Assembly: GCA_016647705.1 (NCBI GenBank)
Contig: CM028335.1
Location: forward strand, 41,977,026-42,041,025
Direction: 5' to 3'
Source of the DNA: Eucommia ulmoides
Taxonomy: Eukaryota > Streptophyta > Magnoliopsida > Garryales > Eucommiaceae
DNA length: 64,000 bases
Numbering within the stretch: the first letter of the stretch is position 1; each line of letters begins with the position of its first letter. This document shows positions 1 to 12,324 of the stretch, one piece after another. A program made the translations under genes and the position numbers. The notes below the pieces were generated by a model. The model saw only the letters and a program-made list of their open reading frames with translations. It was not told where the DNA came from and made no database searches.

Positions 1-781
1 TTAACGAAACACAACTCAAACAAACAACAATTTTATAAATATTATTAATCCCTAGACAAAATCCATTCAACTCATAGCCATAACCATTTATACAATGAAA
101 ACCGAGCTAAGGATGCTCAACAAACAACCGAAGTTTAAGAAACTAAAGAGAGAAATGGAAGAACATAGCCCTAATTCGAAGATTTGTCACTAAAATCATT
201 CAACGATCGCTTTTCCTTCTTCACAACGTGTTCTTCTCCTTCGGATTTGGTTGGGCATTCCCCAAAACACTCTCAAAATATCCTAACCCTAAGGAGTCTC
301 TAATGAGCTCTCCCTTGGCCGAAATAGAGGAGGAGGAATAAATAAGGGCTCAAAATATCTAAATAAATATCTAAACTATGTACAGAGTGACCGCCACAGT
401 GGTGAGTATGTTAACTAGGTCACGGCCACGACAGTGGACACGGCAGTGGGATTAGAGACCTTTCTGTTGTTTCACCGCCACGACGGTGGATCTTACTGCT
501 GCAGCGGTGGGTTTTCAGCAAGTTTAAGGCATTCTCTGCATATTGACGGCCTCGGCGGTGGTCTGAACCCCACGGTGGTGGGCTACAGTTATGAATTTTG
601 CCCTTATGCTTGTTTTCCCACTGTTCTTGATCCGAATTGATCGTTTATGATCCATTTTCATGCCTTTTCACCTACACACCTGATTTTTACAAAAATATAT
701 AAAAACATATTAAAACATAATAAACGTACTCGAAAACTAACATGTTCGATTTTGAAATAGATAGGTAAATTACACCTATCA
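1..781 (-). mobile_element. Athila-like gypsy 3' LTR (partial, element C)
   Basis: This LTR lies on the minus strand and runs off the left edge of the window. Its start, reading TGATAGGTGTAA on the minus strand, is at 781, and a polypurine tract follows immediately (782-795 on the plus strand, AATACCCCCAACC). The same TGATAGGTGTAA start occurs at 35863, 37091 and 46460. Between about 390 and 590 there are several GC-rich palindromes of the GCC-NN-GGC type, such as CACCGCCACGACGGTGG. It contains no coding sequence. The Athila-like assignment comes from relatives in the window that have a tRNA-Asp primer site. Confidence 0.75.
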
Positions 782-1790
782 AATACCCCCAACCTTGGAA
801 TTTTGTTAGTCCTCGAACAAAACAGCCACACAATATAAGAAAATATAACAACTAATTACGAAATTAAAAACTAAAAACTAAAAAATACTAAAAACAATAA
901 TGTGCAAGTTTTGAATATCATCTACCGGCCAAACGATTTTTCCCTTATCGGCCCCCAATCCTATCGAGTTTAAGAATAAATTACACAATGTGGTGTTCTA
1001 GAATTTTAACATTCAACGATAGTAAGCTCCATTCTAGATTGTGTTAAAGTGTGTGTGTTAAAACTCAAATATACAACTATCCGTTGATTAGATGTGATTA
1101 TCCCTCAATAAAGTTCATGACTAAAACCTCAAAGGTATAGGGAATCCATAAGCCTGACTGGGTTCTATTCTCCACTAATGTAGGCTCGGAGGTTCAAAAA
1201 TACCAATAGGTCTTGGTTCGGTTTAGGAATACGGCCAAGGGTATATCGCAAATAGAAAACAGGTTAACGTCGTTAACTTGACGATACTCGAGGCACATGC
1301 TTAGCACTCTCACACTCAAAACCCCACAGATAAAATTGAAACAACCTTAAACAATCATTTTAAGACCAACATACTCACTTGTCAAAAGAAACGGAAATTG
1401 TACTATATGTACATATAGTTTTTTATTTTTTTACATGAACCACATTCCCAAACTTATTTGATTATTAGAATTTCATGGGTGTGGTTAAAATGAAAGAAAA
1501 ATGACAAGTGAGTACTCGAATACCGAACCAATTAAAAGTTCACCCAAAACCCAACCACTCACTTCAAGTAGCATTTGCAACTGCTAACTTGATTCACTCA
1601 AATTGTGCTTTCGATTTAGCAATAAAGGTTTGGAAATAAGTTTTATCGACCAGGGTATTTGTTACGTGTTCAGAATTTAAAAGATTTTTAGGCTTTGACA
1701 GGGTAACAAGTGACAAATATTTAACAAGGTAAGCTTCAATGGCTTAAGCGATAAAAACGAATGCCTAAATCATATATCTCGAACTACCTT
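782..1790 (-). mobile_element. 3' untranslated internal region of Athila-like element C
   Basis: This is non-coding retrotransposon sequence next to the polypurine tract. Read on the minus strand it matches the region just upstream of the 3' LTR of element B (about 45450-46459). Examples are the block around 1735-1790, which matches 45440-45500, and the block around 1080-1330, which matches 45900-46200. It ends abruptly at about 1790, where the sequence jumps to a second copy of an LTR start. No gag or pol remains, so this is a deletion derivative. I see no gene here. Confidence 0.6.
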
Positions 1791-1922
1791 GCCTTTTCAC
1801 CCCCACACACTTGATTTATACAAAAATACATAAAAATGTATTAAAACGTAAGAAAATGTAATAAACATACTCGAAAACTAACAGGTTTGGTTTTGAAATA
1901 GATAAGTAAATTACACCTATCA
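1791..1922 (-). mobile_element. Second LTR-start fragment of the same Athila-like family
   Basis: About 125 bp repeat, with few differences, the sequence at 660-781. It runs from CCTTTTCACC through the run of ACATA/TACAAAAA words to the terminal CACCTATCA. It lies in the same orientation as element C, about 1.1 kb away. The likely origin is recombination between two family members, or within one element, that joined internal sequence to a fragment of LTR. No polypurine tract follows it; the sequence continues AATACGCTTAACG. Confidence 0.6.
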
Positions 1923-3029
1923 AATACGCTTAACGTGTAGGATAGGTTGAGGAAATCATGTTTTCCTGAGGAATATTTAGCTAATTTGTTGGTTTATGAA
2001 GTAAGTTCTCCGAAGAAGAGATTGATGATAGGGTTGGAAAGGTTTTTAGAGAAAGCATTGAATGTTTTTTGGTTGCAACCATTTCAACGGCAATGGTTGT
2101 TTTGTTGGTGGTGTGTCACCACTTGTGACATATAACGACGACGAGGGGCTTCATCCACAATAGGGAGAAGGGTGAGTTTGGACTTCGAATAATAGTTATA
2201 TCATTTTGCTTTATTTTTTTTTTCTATTTTATTTATTTATTTATTTATTGGGTGCATTTGTTGGTTTGTTTTTCATTGTTATGGAGTCCATAAATTATAA
2301 AAACAATAAAAATAAGTGAAACGGTATATTAGGTCAATTGAGGAAATATGATATTCTTGACCTGCATTTTTACATTTGTGAGCAATTGGTTCCATCAAAT
2401 TCACCTAAAAATGTGATAGAATAATTTAAATAGGTTAATTCCGTAGATATCCACTGATATATTTTTTTTTTTAAATTCCATCGACACCCTCTTATACATG
2501 GAGATTACCATAGGAACCCTATGCTGGGAAAAAAAAAAAAAAGTAAAATAACTCTTTTGCCCTCAATTTTATCTGAATTAAAAATATTTAAAAAATATTA
2601 TGCAATTACATTGATTAAAAACATCTTATTATTTAATATTTTTTATTTTCTTCCCTTTTATTTTATTTTTATGTTTCCTTAATCTTCATCTTCATCTTCA
2701 TCTTCCTTCGGAGAATGAACACCATCACACCCATAACAATGTTGTACCAGTCTGTCAATCACCATCCCCGATTAAGTAAAAAAAATCCAATTGAGCAGAA
2801 ATTAAACTTCAAAGATAAAAAAACTTAGTGTCCGAGTCATTCAATTTTTTTGTAGAACTATTCATATCCATTGGTGATTGGGTATATTTATCTCAATGGT
2901 TAGTGATTAGGGTTTCGACTGATTTTGATTTCAATTTTTGAAATGCCATTAATGTGCGGATGAGCTTTTTGGTAGATTGAAAATCTAAGGGTTTGGGAGA
3001 CTAAAAAGGGAAATATGGCACCAATTGGG
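1923..3029. other. Unassigned AT-rich spacer
   Basis: I recognise no gene. It contains a 62-codon open frame at 1947-2135 that resembles nothing I know, a TTTA run near 2230, a (CTTCAT)n-like stretch near 2685-2705, and poly-A and poly-T runs near 2460-2545. It ends at the left boundary of copia A, where the last five bases, TTGGG, may be a target-site duplication. Confidence 0.5.
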
Positions 3030-4249
3030 TGTTAAGAATTTTTTGGCTACCTTAATTGATTAATTAAAGTGAGACTCATTAATTAAATTAATTGGGTTAG
3101 TATTTTGTTGGGTTCCTCGTTATTTGAGGATCGATGTAGTATATTTATATGTAAAAAACGATTAAGTTTTGAATGAAATTTTAATTCTCAAACGAACCCA
3201 CTTGAGGTTAAAAACTATAATGGATGAGCTATCCCACATTGCTTGGGAAGGAAAAAGTTGAGCACCTTTTCAAGATATAAGTTAAGTTGTAAGTTATAAG
3301 TTATCCCACATTGGTTGTGGAGGAAAAACTTAAGCATGTATCGACCTATAAGTTGGAAATAAAGGCAAGCCACTAACCAACAAACATTTAAACTCGAATC
3401 GGGTCGGGTTAATCCAAACCATATTTGGATTGGGTTTCGATCGGATCCGAATCGGGTTGGATCTTAACCCGCTAGAACAGTTTAAACTTTAATTAAGTGG
3501 CAGTTAAGCAGTTAATTAACTCCTTAATAGTTAATTTTGAATTAGAACCAATGAACAGCCATTAATGTTCATTGGTGACAGTTTACATTAATGTTCACGC
3601 GAACATATGCATTTCCAAAGTTGCATCCATTCAATTGTGTCTTTTGGTCTTCTATAAATAGGAGACTTCACATTCATTTCCATTTGTCTAATTCACAACA
3701 TTATCACTTCATATCATCACCAAAGCATAATACATATAGAATTTTGTGAGAGTTCAAGCATAAGTCTAGTTTGTCAAAATTTTTGGTTTTAAGTGCTTGT
3801 ACCAGAAACTTCAAGATTGTTGTACCCTGGGAGGTAGACGTCCATTCAACCATTAGCACTAGTGTGGGAGCACGAATCTATTTTAAGGGCATAATGTCAA
3901 ACTCTAGCCTTGATTTACTTCAAGTTTATTCATTGTTTGAATATCACGGTAAGTCTTTATTTAAAGCTTAATAAAAATTTTCTGTTACATAAACGTTCAC
4001 ATCCCGTCTTTGATTTGTTTTATGTTTTTGTTATGTAAACATTTACTTCACTCTCTGTTGTTGCATCTATTTCTATTACATAAATGTTCACGTCACGTTT
4101 CTTTAAAATCTTTCACATAATTTCCATATCCTGATTTCGCTACCATATGTAATTACTTAATGTTCCCATTAATATTATTTAACTATTATTAGTTTTATTT
4201 CATGATTATTTAAGTATTTATTTTAAAATTTTAGTAATTATCACTGACA
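3030..4249 (+). repeat. Copia A 5' LTR
   Basis: It aligns along its length with 24452-25688; shared blocks include GGATCGATGTAGTATATTTA near 3130 and 24529. It begins TGTTAAG and ends CACTGACA, and sequence outside these points differs between the two copies. A TATA-like TCTATAAATAGGAGAC lies at about 3651-3667, a plausible LTR promoter, with the matching position near 25070-25090 in the other LTR. It carries no protein-coding gene. Confidence 0.85.
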
Positions 4250-4790
4250 ATCATAAAGCAAATACATTTTTTTATATTTTAAAATTTTAAAATAAACAAT
4301 TTTCTAAATTTGTGTAGTTTTAAAATGTGGAAATTCTTTATTACTTAGATTCTGAAATAATATTTAATTATCTTAATTGCTTAGTTAGAATATTGTTGGG
4401 GCAATAATTGCTTATTGTTCATTTAAATTCTATCCGAAATAATTCTTGTGTATTGTTTCAGTAATATTGTATGTATGAACAAGAAATTAATCATTGTTCA
4501 AATCAGTGAATGTTCATGTTTTAAATCTGTTCCGTAAACATTTATGTACTAAATCTGTTTCGTAAACATTTATGTTTTGTATCTGTTTCCTAAATATTCA
4601 TGTATTGAATCTGTTCTGTGAACGTGCATGTTCTGATTTTGTCTTTGATTATTGTGTGAATGTTAACGTCTAGTTTACGGCTTGTGAAATATTTGAATCC
4701 TTAGTCTATACTTTGGTTGTAAAGCATTTACTGTTAAATTGTCTAAGTGTTTATTATACATTCGTTAACTTGTAGACATACTACTCTATA
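4250..4790 (+). other. Copia A leader with degenerate minisatellite
   Basis: Untranslated leader between the 5' LTR and the gag start codon at 4791. Between about 4490 and 4640 a unit of roughly 35-40 bp, built on AATCTGTTCCGTAAACATTT, is repeated four or five times with drift. No primer-binding site complementary to initiator tRNA-Met is recognisable at the LTR junction, so it is either decayed or of another type. Confidence 0.6.
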
Positions 4791-5314
4791 ATGGCAAGTA
4801 AAAATACTACGCCAATTGAGACGTCAAATGTGATGTCTCTTGTAACTCAGGCATTATCACTACGGTACCTAATCCATTGCCTAAGGCTGAAAAACCATTA
4901 TCATTACAGTACCTACTCCATTGCCTAAGGCTGAAAAGCCATTATTACTACGGTGCCTACTCCATTGCCTAAGGCTAAAAAGCCTAACAAGTTTGATGGG
5001 AGGAATTTTAAGAGGTGGCAACAAAAGATGATATTCTACCTTACAACTTTGAGATTGATTTATTTTCTCAAAGAAATTGCTCCAATTTTGATTGAGAATG
5101 TCGATGCTCAAACAAAGGTTGTGGTGGAAGCATGGAAGGATTCTGACTATGTCTGTCAGAACTATATCTTCAATGCTCTCAACAACTCTCTATAGAAAGT
5201 ATATGGAGGGATTTCAACCACTAAAGAACTGTGGGAATCCTTGGATAAAAACTAAAAAATGGAGGACGTTGCCTCAAAGAAATTTGTAGTTGAGAACTTC
5301 CATGATTATGTTAT
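4791..5314 (+). pseudogene. Copia A gag, N-terminal part (interrupted)
   Basis: Gag capsid protein of a copia retrotransposon, which would form the particle that packages the element RNA. The ATG at 4791 opens with MASKNTTPIETS. After a frame change the conserved block PNKFDGRNFKRWQQKM begins near 4983, followed by the copia gag helices (FLKEIAP, then AWKDSDYVCQNYI) typical of the UBN2/DUF4219 gag family. Three tandem 44-bp units (about 4865-4985, each with CTCCATTGCCTAAGGCT or close to it) sit before the conserved block. Because 44 is not a multiple of three, they break the frame. The gene is cut at 5314 by the Sirevirus-like insertion and resumes at 19233. It is not functional. Confidence 0.85.
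5310..5314. other. Target-site duplication GTTAT (left copy)
   Basis: GTTAT at 5310-5314 matches GTTAT at 19233-19237 exactly and flanks the TG...CA ends of the inserted copia element. Joining the flanks restores the copia A gag reading across the site. Confidence 0.9.
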
Positions 5315-7611
5315 TGTTGGCCCAGTGATCTACTCAAGAGGGGAGTGAATTGGGTAGCTATAAAAAATTTAATCAAATTTTAATATTTTCAACAATTAAA
5401 TAATCAAACAATCAATTTACCCTAAATCAATTATTATCTTTATAATGCAGCGGATAAGTGTTATTAAATCTTGGTGCACACCAAAACAACAGAAAATAGA
5501 TAAAGTAAAAATGTAGCACACAAAGATATATCCTAGTCCACCAAACTATTCTTGGTTAATCCAATCCTCCGAGCCCCACGGAGATTCGCACCCACTAAAC
5601 CACTTGATTCCTTTAATACGTAGAAACCAAACATTTACACAATAATTCTTTTACTTCTTAGAATCAACTATTACAATTCAATTTTCATAGGCTAAGGAAG
5701 AACCTTATTTTTTTTTAGGCTAAAGACTTACGAGGCTAAGAATCAAACCTCACAAAACACTCCAAGTATCCGTTTCACTAGTAAGGATAGAACTGTTACA
5801 AATCACTCAAATTTAATTCTAATCAAGAAGAATCAAGTCTAACTCTTTTCAAGAGAAAAGAGTAACCTAACATTTTTATACAATATGTAAATATTAAACC
5901 TCAATCTCTTTACCGAAAGAGATCGAAACCCAAGGTACCCCTTAGTAGTTACTCCGAATAGTATCTAATATGTACAAACTCACCAATATCAAGAATTAAT
6001 GAATTTCTTTTCACTCGGAGCTTCTACCAACTCAAATCAATTTAACTTGATTAATGTTCCGAACTTACTAGTGATAGAATTTTATGTGAGGAATTCAAAA
6101 TCTGATTATAATAGATATAGGTAGCACAAAAATAAGCTAGTAATCAAATTATCACAAAACTCGTCTTAAAATATTTTTTATCCTCATTAAAATTCAAAAA
6201 CGATTTCACAAAGATCTTATATCCGAAAAAGCAATAATAATATAAAATCACAATTAAGAACAAAAGCTTGAAACGATCTCACTAGGATAACCATCGAAAG
6301 ATTGAATATGAATAGCAAGACAGCTTAGATCGGTGATGTCAAAACACTTAGCGCTATTTCTCAAGAACTTTTCTCACAAAATGATCTCACAATGATCTGT
6401 CAAGAAAATATCAGAATAACGACTCTTAGAAAGCTCAGGAACAATTATTTTTTGATGGAAGTAAATGTCCTGATCTCAAAAAACACAAGTCTATTTAAAC
6501 TGATTTGAAACAGGCCCTCTAACGGCTAGTTCTCACAAGATATGACAATTAAATGCACATATAGACCACATATATCAATACCATTTAATCATTATCCAAT
6601 TCATTAAAAATTTTCTTTTAAAATATCAATTAAGTCACCAAATTAATTCTCAATCTCAAAATAAATAGATAGGAAGTATGAAATGAACTAAATTGAGAAA
6701 CACCAATATTTTATGTACCATATCTATAGGGATATTCAAGTAGGAGTAACATATTATCAATATATTCAAATCCCTAAGATATCTCCAAATGATTTGCCAA
6801 AAAACGGCTAGTAATAGCTAGTTTCGATCAAATCCCGAAAATCTTCAAAATCTGAAATAGCCTAGTCGGTTAACCGACCTCTACCAATTGATCGACCGAT
6901 GGATATAGGATCTATCCCAGAATTTCCTCAAACAATGGTAGGGTGATCGATCCCCAGTGGGTCAGGTGACCGATCGATATAGAATACTATCTCAGGCCTA
7001 TTTTCGGCCCTGGTCGGTTGACTAATTGATATAGGGATTTTAGCTTTCGGCTATTGGTTGGCCGATCTCCCTTGGTCGGTTGACCAATCGATTCAGTAAC
7101 TCTCCATTTTCCAGCCTTTGCCCATAGATTGACTGAACCATGTGGTCGGTTGACTGATCGTTGCTGGAAAAACATCCCTCTCAATATATTTCAACTCCAA
7201 ACTTCGACATTTTTAACCCATTAACCGATTTCTTTTCTTGGTTAACTAAATTGATACTAATAATCAATTTTAAATATTAATCTTGCTTAAGTCAATTTTC
7301 CTTTTTCAATTTCACATTGGAGCATATATTTAAACAATTATTAGGACCTTAATTTAAACACTCATAAATGTAAATCATTTTTGTGTCATGTGTGACCCTA
7401 ATCAGGATACATTAAAAATAAATAGGATTTGAGTTGTTTTCACCTAGATTCTTCAGAATCTTCAATCTCTTAATGTCCGTCTCTGGATTCTTTATAATTA
7501 CTTCGTGACGTTATCTTGATTGGAACTCTTTAAACTGAAACACTCAATAAAAATATTAGTTCTACTAAAAACATTAACACTTAATTGTCCATCAAAATCC
7601 TGAGATCAACA
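5315..7611 (-). repeat. 3' LTR of nested Sirevirus-like element
   Basis: This 2.3-kb LTR is the reference copy for a family present five more times in the window, complete or partial: 18584-19232, 39668-41970, 49202-51485, 54370-56608 and 59805-61937. It begins TGTTGGCCCAGTGA and ends GAGATCAACA, followed by ATCTCC, which reads GGAGAT as a short polypurine tract on the minus strand. Between about 6860 and 7170 it holds a cluster of palindromic TCGGTTGACCGATCGAT-like repeats. The 65-codon open frame there is only a by-product of these repeats. Confidence 0.85.
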
Positions 7612-8700
7612 ATCTCCTATTATTTTATGATGACAATTAACTTTGATGTTTTCTTCAAAACAAGAAAATAACCACGCTCCTCCTAAATCCGAGGACAGGT
7701 TTTTTAACTCGTTAAAGCATAGTCATGAAGATAATTTAAAAAACTCATAAGATATTCAACGAAGCACAAAATATGAGTAATCAAACAATTAAGATAGTCA
7801 ATAAAGCAACATGATCATATCAACAATGTTCTGCCCTTGTATCAGTGCAATGCTTTGGCAAATAAATCCTAAACATTAACTAACTCGTTTTAAGCGCAAC
7901 CATGGTTTCCCCTTTATATCTTCCCCTTTTATCAATGAATTCAATAAAATAAAGATATTCAATAAACATCAACATATTCTCCCTCTTTGTTATCTCAAAA
8001 CGCAGGGAAGAAGAACCAAAAACACTACTCTAGGCAAACATCATTATGCCTAGCCATACCTAAACCTCGGATAATTTTCACAAACTGATCTTCCTCTAAA
8101 GGTTTGGTAAATATGTTAGCAAGCTGGTCGGAGGTATCAATATACTCGATAATAACATCCATTTTTGGAATATGATCATGAATAAAATAATGTTTAATCT
8201 CTATATACTTAGTCCGTGAGTGTTGTGTAGAATTTCTACTTAGACAAATAACACTTTTATTATCACAATAGATTGGAACTTGAGCACAACAGTTACCAAC
8301 ACTTCATTCAACTGTTGATTAATATATAAAATTTGAGCACAACAGTTACTAACTGCCATCTACTCAGCCTCAGTAGTCGATAAGGCTATCGAATATTGTT
8401 TCTTGCTAGACCAAAAAACCAAGGCATGTCCTAGTAAATAACATGACCCGCTTGTGCTTTTCTGCTCGACTTTGTAACCGGCAAAATCAGTGTCGGAGTA
8501 ATTTATTAACTTGAAATCACTCCTTCTAAGATACCATAATCCTAGGTCAATCATCCCTTTTAAATATCGAAAGATTCGTTTAATCGTAGTTAAGTGCGAT
8601 TCTTTAAGACAATACTGAAATCTAGCACATAAACAAACACTATACATAATGTTAGGTCTACTAGCAGTTAAATACAACAAGCTACCAATCATACTTCAAT
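7612..8700 (-). pseudogene. Sirevirus-like RNase H region
   Basis: Ribonuclease H would degrade the RNA strand of the RNA-DNA hybrid during reverse transcription. The minus-strand frame 8692-8360 reads MIGSLLYLTASRP..., then NYSDTDFAGYKVEQKSTSGS (consensus YSDADFAGCK.DRKSTSG), FWSSKKQYSIALSTTEAE. Further downstream, to about 7990, only short broken pieces of the C-terminal RNase H remain, and then non-coding sequence up to the LTR. The gene ends well inside the expected domain and has no continuous frame with the reverse transcriptase. Confidence 0.8.
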
Positions 8701-9700
8701 ACAATATTTCATTTACATTTTTGCCCATACCATCTTTGTCTATTTTTGTAGTTGTTACCATAGGAGTTTTGTATTCTTTAACACCATCCAAGCCATATTT
8801 TTTCAGCAACTCCTTAGTCTATTTAGCTTGGTTTATGAAGATCCCTTCTTTGGTTTGCTTGATTTGTAACCCAAGGAAGAAATTTAACTCTCCCATCATA
8901 CTCATTTGAAATTCAATTGCATTATCTTAGCAAAGATTCTCATTAGTAGATCTAAAAATAATATCATCAACATAAATTTGTACTAATAGGATATCAGAAT
9001 CAGTTTGCTTAATAAATAGCGTTATATCACTAAGACCCCTTCAAAAAATTATTTTCGATCAAATATCGGCTAAGTCTCTCATACCAAGCTCTCAGAGCTT
9101 ATTTGAGCCCATACAAAGTCTTACGAAGTTTAAACATGTGATCAAAAAATTTATCACTCTCAAATCTCGGGGGTTGTTCCACAAAAACTTCTTCCGCTAG
9201 GAAACCATTCAAAAATACACTATTTACATCCATTTAATAAAGTTTAAAATTACGTGAGCAAGCAAACGTGGGTAGCATTCTAATCTTGCTTTGTTTTTAA
9301 TTACCATACCAGTTTCATCCTTTTTATTTCAAAAAACCCATTTAGTACCGAAAACCCCATTTAGTACCAATTATTGGATAAAAATTTGGTCTAGGAACTA
9401 GAGACCACACTTTATTTCTCTCAAATTGAACAAACTCTTCTTACATCGCGGAGATCTAAGATTCATCAGTTAACGCCTCATTCACATTCTTAGGCTCAAT
9501 TTGAGATAGAAAAACAAGAGAAATAATATCTCTAAGGGAGGAATGAGTACTTACTCCACTTTCAAAATTACCAATGATTTGTTTTACCGAGTGTCCCGGT
9601 ACTGTCTTTATAGCTTGTGGTAACGCCGAATTATCTCCCTTAGGGTCATGTTTTTGAGGTTCCTTTGTCATATTATTGCCTTGGTTTTGGTTATTTAAAT
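8650..9700 (-). pseudogene. Sirevirus-like reverse transcriptase region (decayed)
   Basis: Fragments of a copia reverse transcriptase lie between the RNase H and integrase remnants. On the minus strand they can be followed as broken frames, for example the segment equivalent to FMSMMGELNFFLGLQIKQ near 8930-8860 and the segment DVNSVFLNGFLAEEVFVEQP near 9230-9160. The loops carrying the catalytic aspartates are not in one frame with the rest. The open frame at 9671-9456 belongs to the hydrophilic linker between integrase and reverse transcriptase. Not functional. Confidence 0.65.
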
Positions 9701-9703
9701 TAT

Positions 9704-10609
9704 CTAGATCATCATATCCAAAACCTTTCTCAACAAAAATGGATCAGCTTCCTTAAAAACAACATGCATAGACTTCTCAACTACTAACATACGTTTATTA
9801 TAGACTCTACAAGCCTTACTATTTGTAGCATATCCAAGGAAAATCCCATAGTTAGATTTAGCTTCAAATTTACCTAGATTATCCTTATCATTCAAAATGA
9901 AACATTTACAACCAAATACCTTGAAATAGGATATATTCGGAGTCTTACCATTCCAGCTTTCATAAGGTATTTTATGAAACCCTCTACGAATTGATACCTG
10001 GTTTACCACGTGGTAAGCGGTACTTACTAGCTCGACCTAAAAATAAGTTGGTAAACAATTTTCATTAAGCATCGTTCTAGCCATCTCCTGAAGCGTTATG
10101 TTCTTCATTTCCACAACATCATTTTGTTGTGGTGATCTTGGTGCAGAGAAGTTATGAGTATAACTGTACTCATCACAGTAACTGATTACATCACCATTCT
10201 TAAACTCTCTACCTCTATCACTATGAATATTGATGATAGTACATTACTTCTCATTTTGAACACGCTTGCAAAACTTAGAAAACACATAAGCATCTTCACT
10301 CTTCTAAGATAGGAAGAACACCCAAATAAGTCTAGAATAATCATCAACAATCACAAATGTATAAAATTTACCTCCTCAACTAGAAATAGCATTTGGACCA
10401 AACAAATCAAGATACAACATTTCAAAACATCTAGATATGGACATTTGCATCTTTTTCTTAATTGATGATCTAGATTGTTTGCATAACTGGCATGCATCAC
10501 ATACTCTATCTTTTATATACTATAATTCAGGTAGGCCACGTACGAGACTTTTCTTAGATAAATTAGAAATCAATTACATACTAGCAAGCCCAAGTCTCCT
10601 ATGTCATAA
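9704..10609 (-). pseudogene. Sirevirus-like integrase (decayed)
   Basis: Integrase would insert the DNA copy into the host genome. The minus strand shows SAPRSPQQNDVVEMKN near 10145-10095, matching the copia signature around the third catalytic residue (QQNGVVERKN), with the glutamate kept and glycine changed to aspartate. The C-terminal frame 10009-9704 contains PYESWNGKTPNISYFKVFGC and the FLGYATNSKACRVYNKR block typical of copia integrase C-terminal domains. The N-terminal zinc-binding region is broken up between about 10250 and 10600. Confidence 0.75.
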
Positions 10610-11058
10610 TCAACTATTTTCAGATAAAGCATTTAAACAAGATAAGTTTTGAGAAGATAAACAATCAAATGAACATGTATAAACATTCTCAAAATGTGAT
10701 GCAACTAATAAAATACTATTATCATGTCCATTCTTAATGATGCATCTATTATGATCAAACACAACATTATAACCTTTGTCACATAGTTGACTTATACTAA
10801 GTAAGTTATATTTAAGACCATCAACTAATAACACATCTTTAATAATAGTAGTATCATTACCGATATTACCTATACTGATAATTTTACCCTTAGCGTTGTC
10901 TCCAAATGTCACATGATTTCCATCTTTAGGTGTCAAAGATATAAATTTTGATTTATATCCCATCATGTGTCAAGAACAACCATTATCTAGGAACCATTTA
11001 TCCTTGTCTATCGATGCTTTCAGAATAACCTGCAAGGAGCACCTTATATAGTTCTTAA
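10610..11058 (-). pseudogene. Sirevirus-like protease / GAG-pre-integrase region
   Basis: The minus-strand frame 10966-10610 reads MMGYKSKFISLTPKDGNHVT, then LLVDGLKYNLLSISQLCDKG. This is the stretch that follows the aspartic protease active site in copia polyproteins. Just upstream, at about 11000-10970, the remnant of WFLDSGCSRHM carries changes including a stop, so the protease motif itself is damaged. A related but shorter piece survives at about 58070-58190 in the second Sirevirus derivative. Confidence 0.75.
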
Positions 11059-12324
11059 GTGGTACCCAGTCTACGTGGGTCCAATCTTGTTAGTCGGGAC
11101 AACTTTAGTTCCTTTTGGAACCCAAATTTGTTTGCGGTTAGAAATTTTAGAAAAACATCTTCGAATAGTATGCCCCACAACATTACATCTAAAATATCTA
11201 ACAAGATCTTTGGTTTCAGAAAAGAATTTATGAAAGCATTTTTGTTTAAGATTTTTCAGAAATCCAATACCAACTTTATCAAAGATACCTCGTGAACTTC
11301 CCAAAAGTATTTTTCAAATTATTCTCACCACCGGTGAATTTGAGAACTATTGAATGTAAATCCGACATCTTGGATTTTAATTCAATGTTTTCATATTCAT
11401 AATCCATTACTTGCTTGTTTAATGAGTTAATTGTACTTTGAAGGGCATTAATTTTAAAACATTGTTTCTTATAATCATGTGCAAGTTCTTGATATACATC
11501 AAATAAATCATCAAAATCTAAAGGACAAGAACTTGAACATTTAGATACCTCATCACTAGTGGCCATTAACACAAGCATGGATGATCCTTCATTTCCTGAT
11601 TTTTCCGAACTACTCGATTCGAAATCATCCCAGGTAGCTTTCATTGACTTCTTCCTGTCTTGTTTCCTTTCTTTTCCTCTTTGCCTTTCTTCTCATTTTC
11701 GTTGTCTTTCTTTGGCTAGGGGCATTAGGTTTGGAAGTGGCCAGTCTTGTAACATTCCACATTATTCATGTTGAAATTCTTCTTTCCCTGGAATGTACGT
11801 TGAGTCATCATTTTGAAATTCTTTGTGAAAAGAGTCACATCTTTTTCTTGTTCACTGTCAAAACTTACATCATCACTGTCATCCTCTTTCCCCTTTTTCT
11901 TAACTTTCAATGCCAAGGATATTCTTTTTTATATTCCCGGTGTCATCCTCATATCCTCGAATTTCTGTCTCATACGTCATTAGGTTGCCAATGAGGTCAT
12001 CAATTTCATATTTTGCAAGATCATTTGCCTCCTCAATCGTAGTCACCTTCGGCATTCACACCTTAGTTAAAGATTACAAGATCTTTCAAACTTTATCCTC
12101 CGTGCTGTATAGCTTTCCAAGTTGATTCAAATAGTTGAAGATATTGTTGAACCGTGTGTACATCTCTTAAATCGATTCTGTTTCACCCATTCTGAATAAT
12201 TTGAATTATCAGATTAAGGCATTGACTTTTGACTACTTCACTTGACTAGTTCCTTCGTGGGTAACCTACAATTTTTCCCACATCTATTTTGTCGATCTGC
12301 AACTTAAGACCCAGGAATATTCAT
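11059..12324 (-). pseudogene. Sirevirus-like gag (5' end missing)
   Basis: Gag remnant in three or more frames: 11916-11725 (charged KKKGKEDDSDD linker, then CYKTGHFQ), 11644-11279 (coiled-coil-like segment FDDLFDVYQELAHDYKKQCF) and 11304-11071 (zinc-knuckle region). The knuckle reads FRCNVVGHTIRRC. The first cysteine of the CX2CX4HX4C pattern appears to be tyrosine (RYFRC), whereas the copy at 58380-58290 keeps that cysteine but has lost the second (CFKYN). The region stops at about 12324, where gypsy sequence begins, so the start of gag and its leader are absent. Confidence 0.75.
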
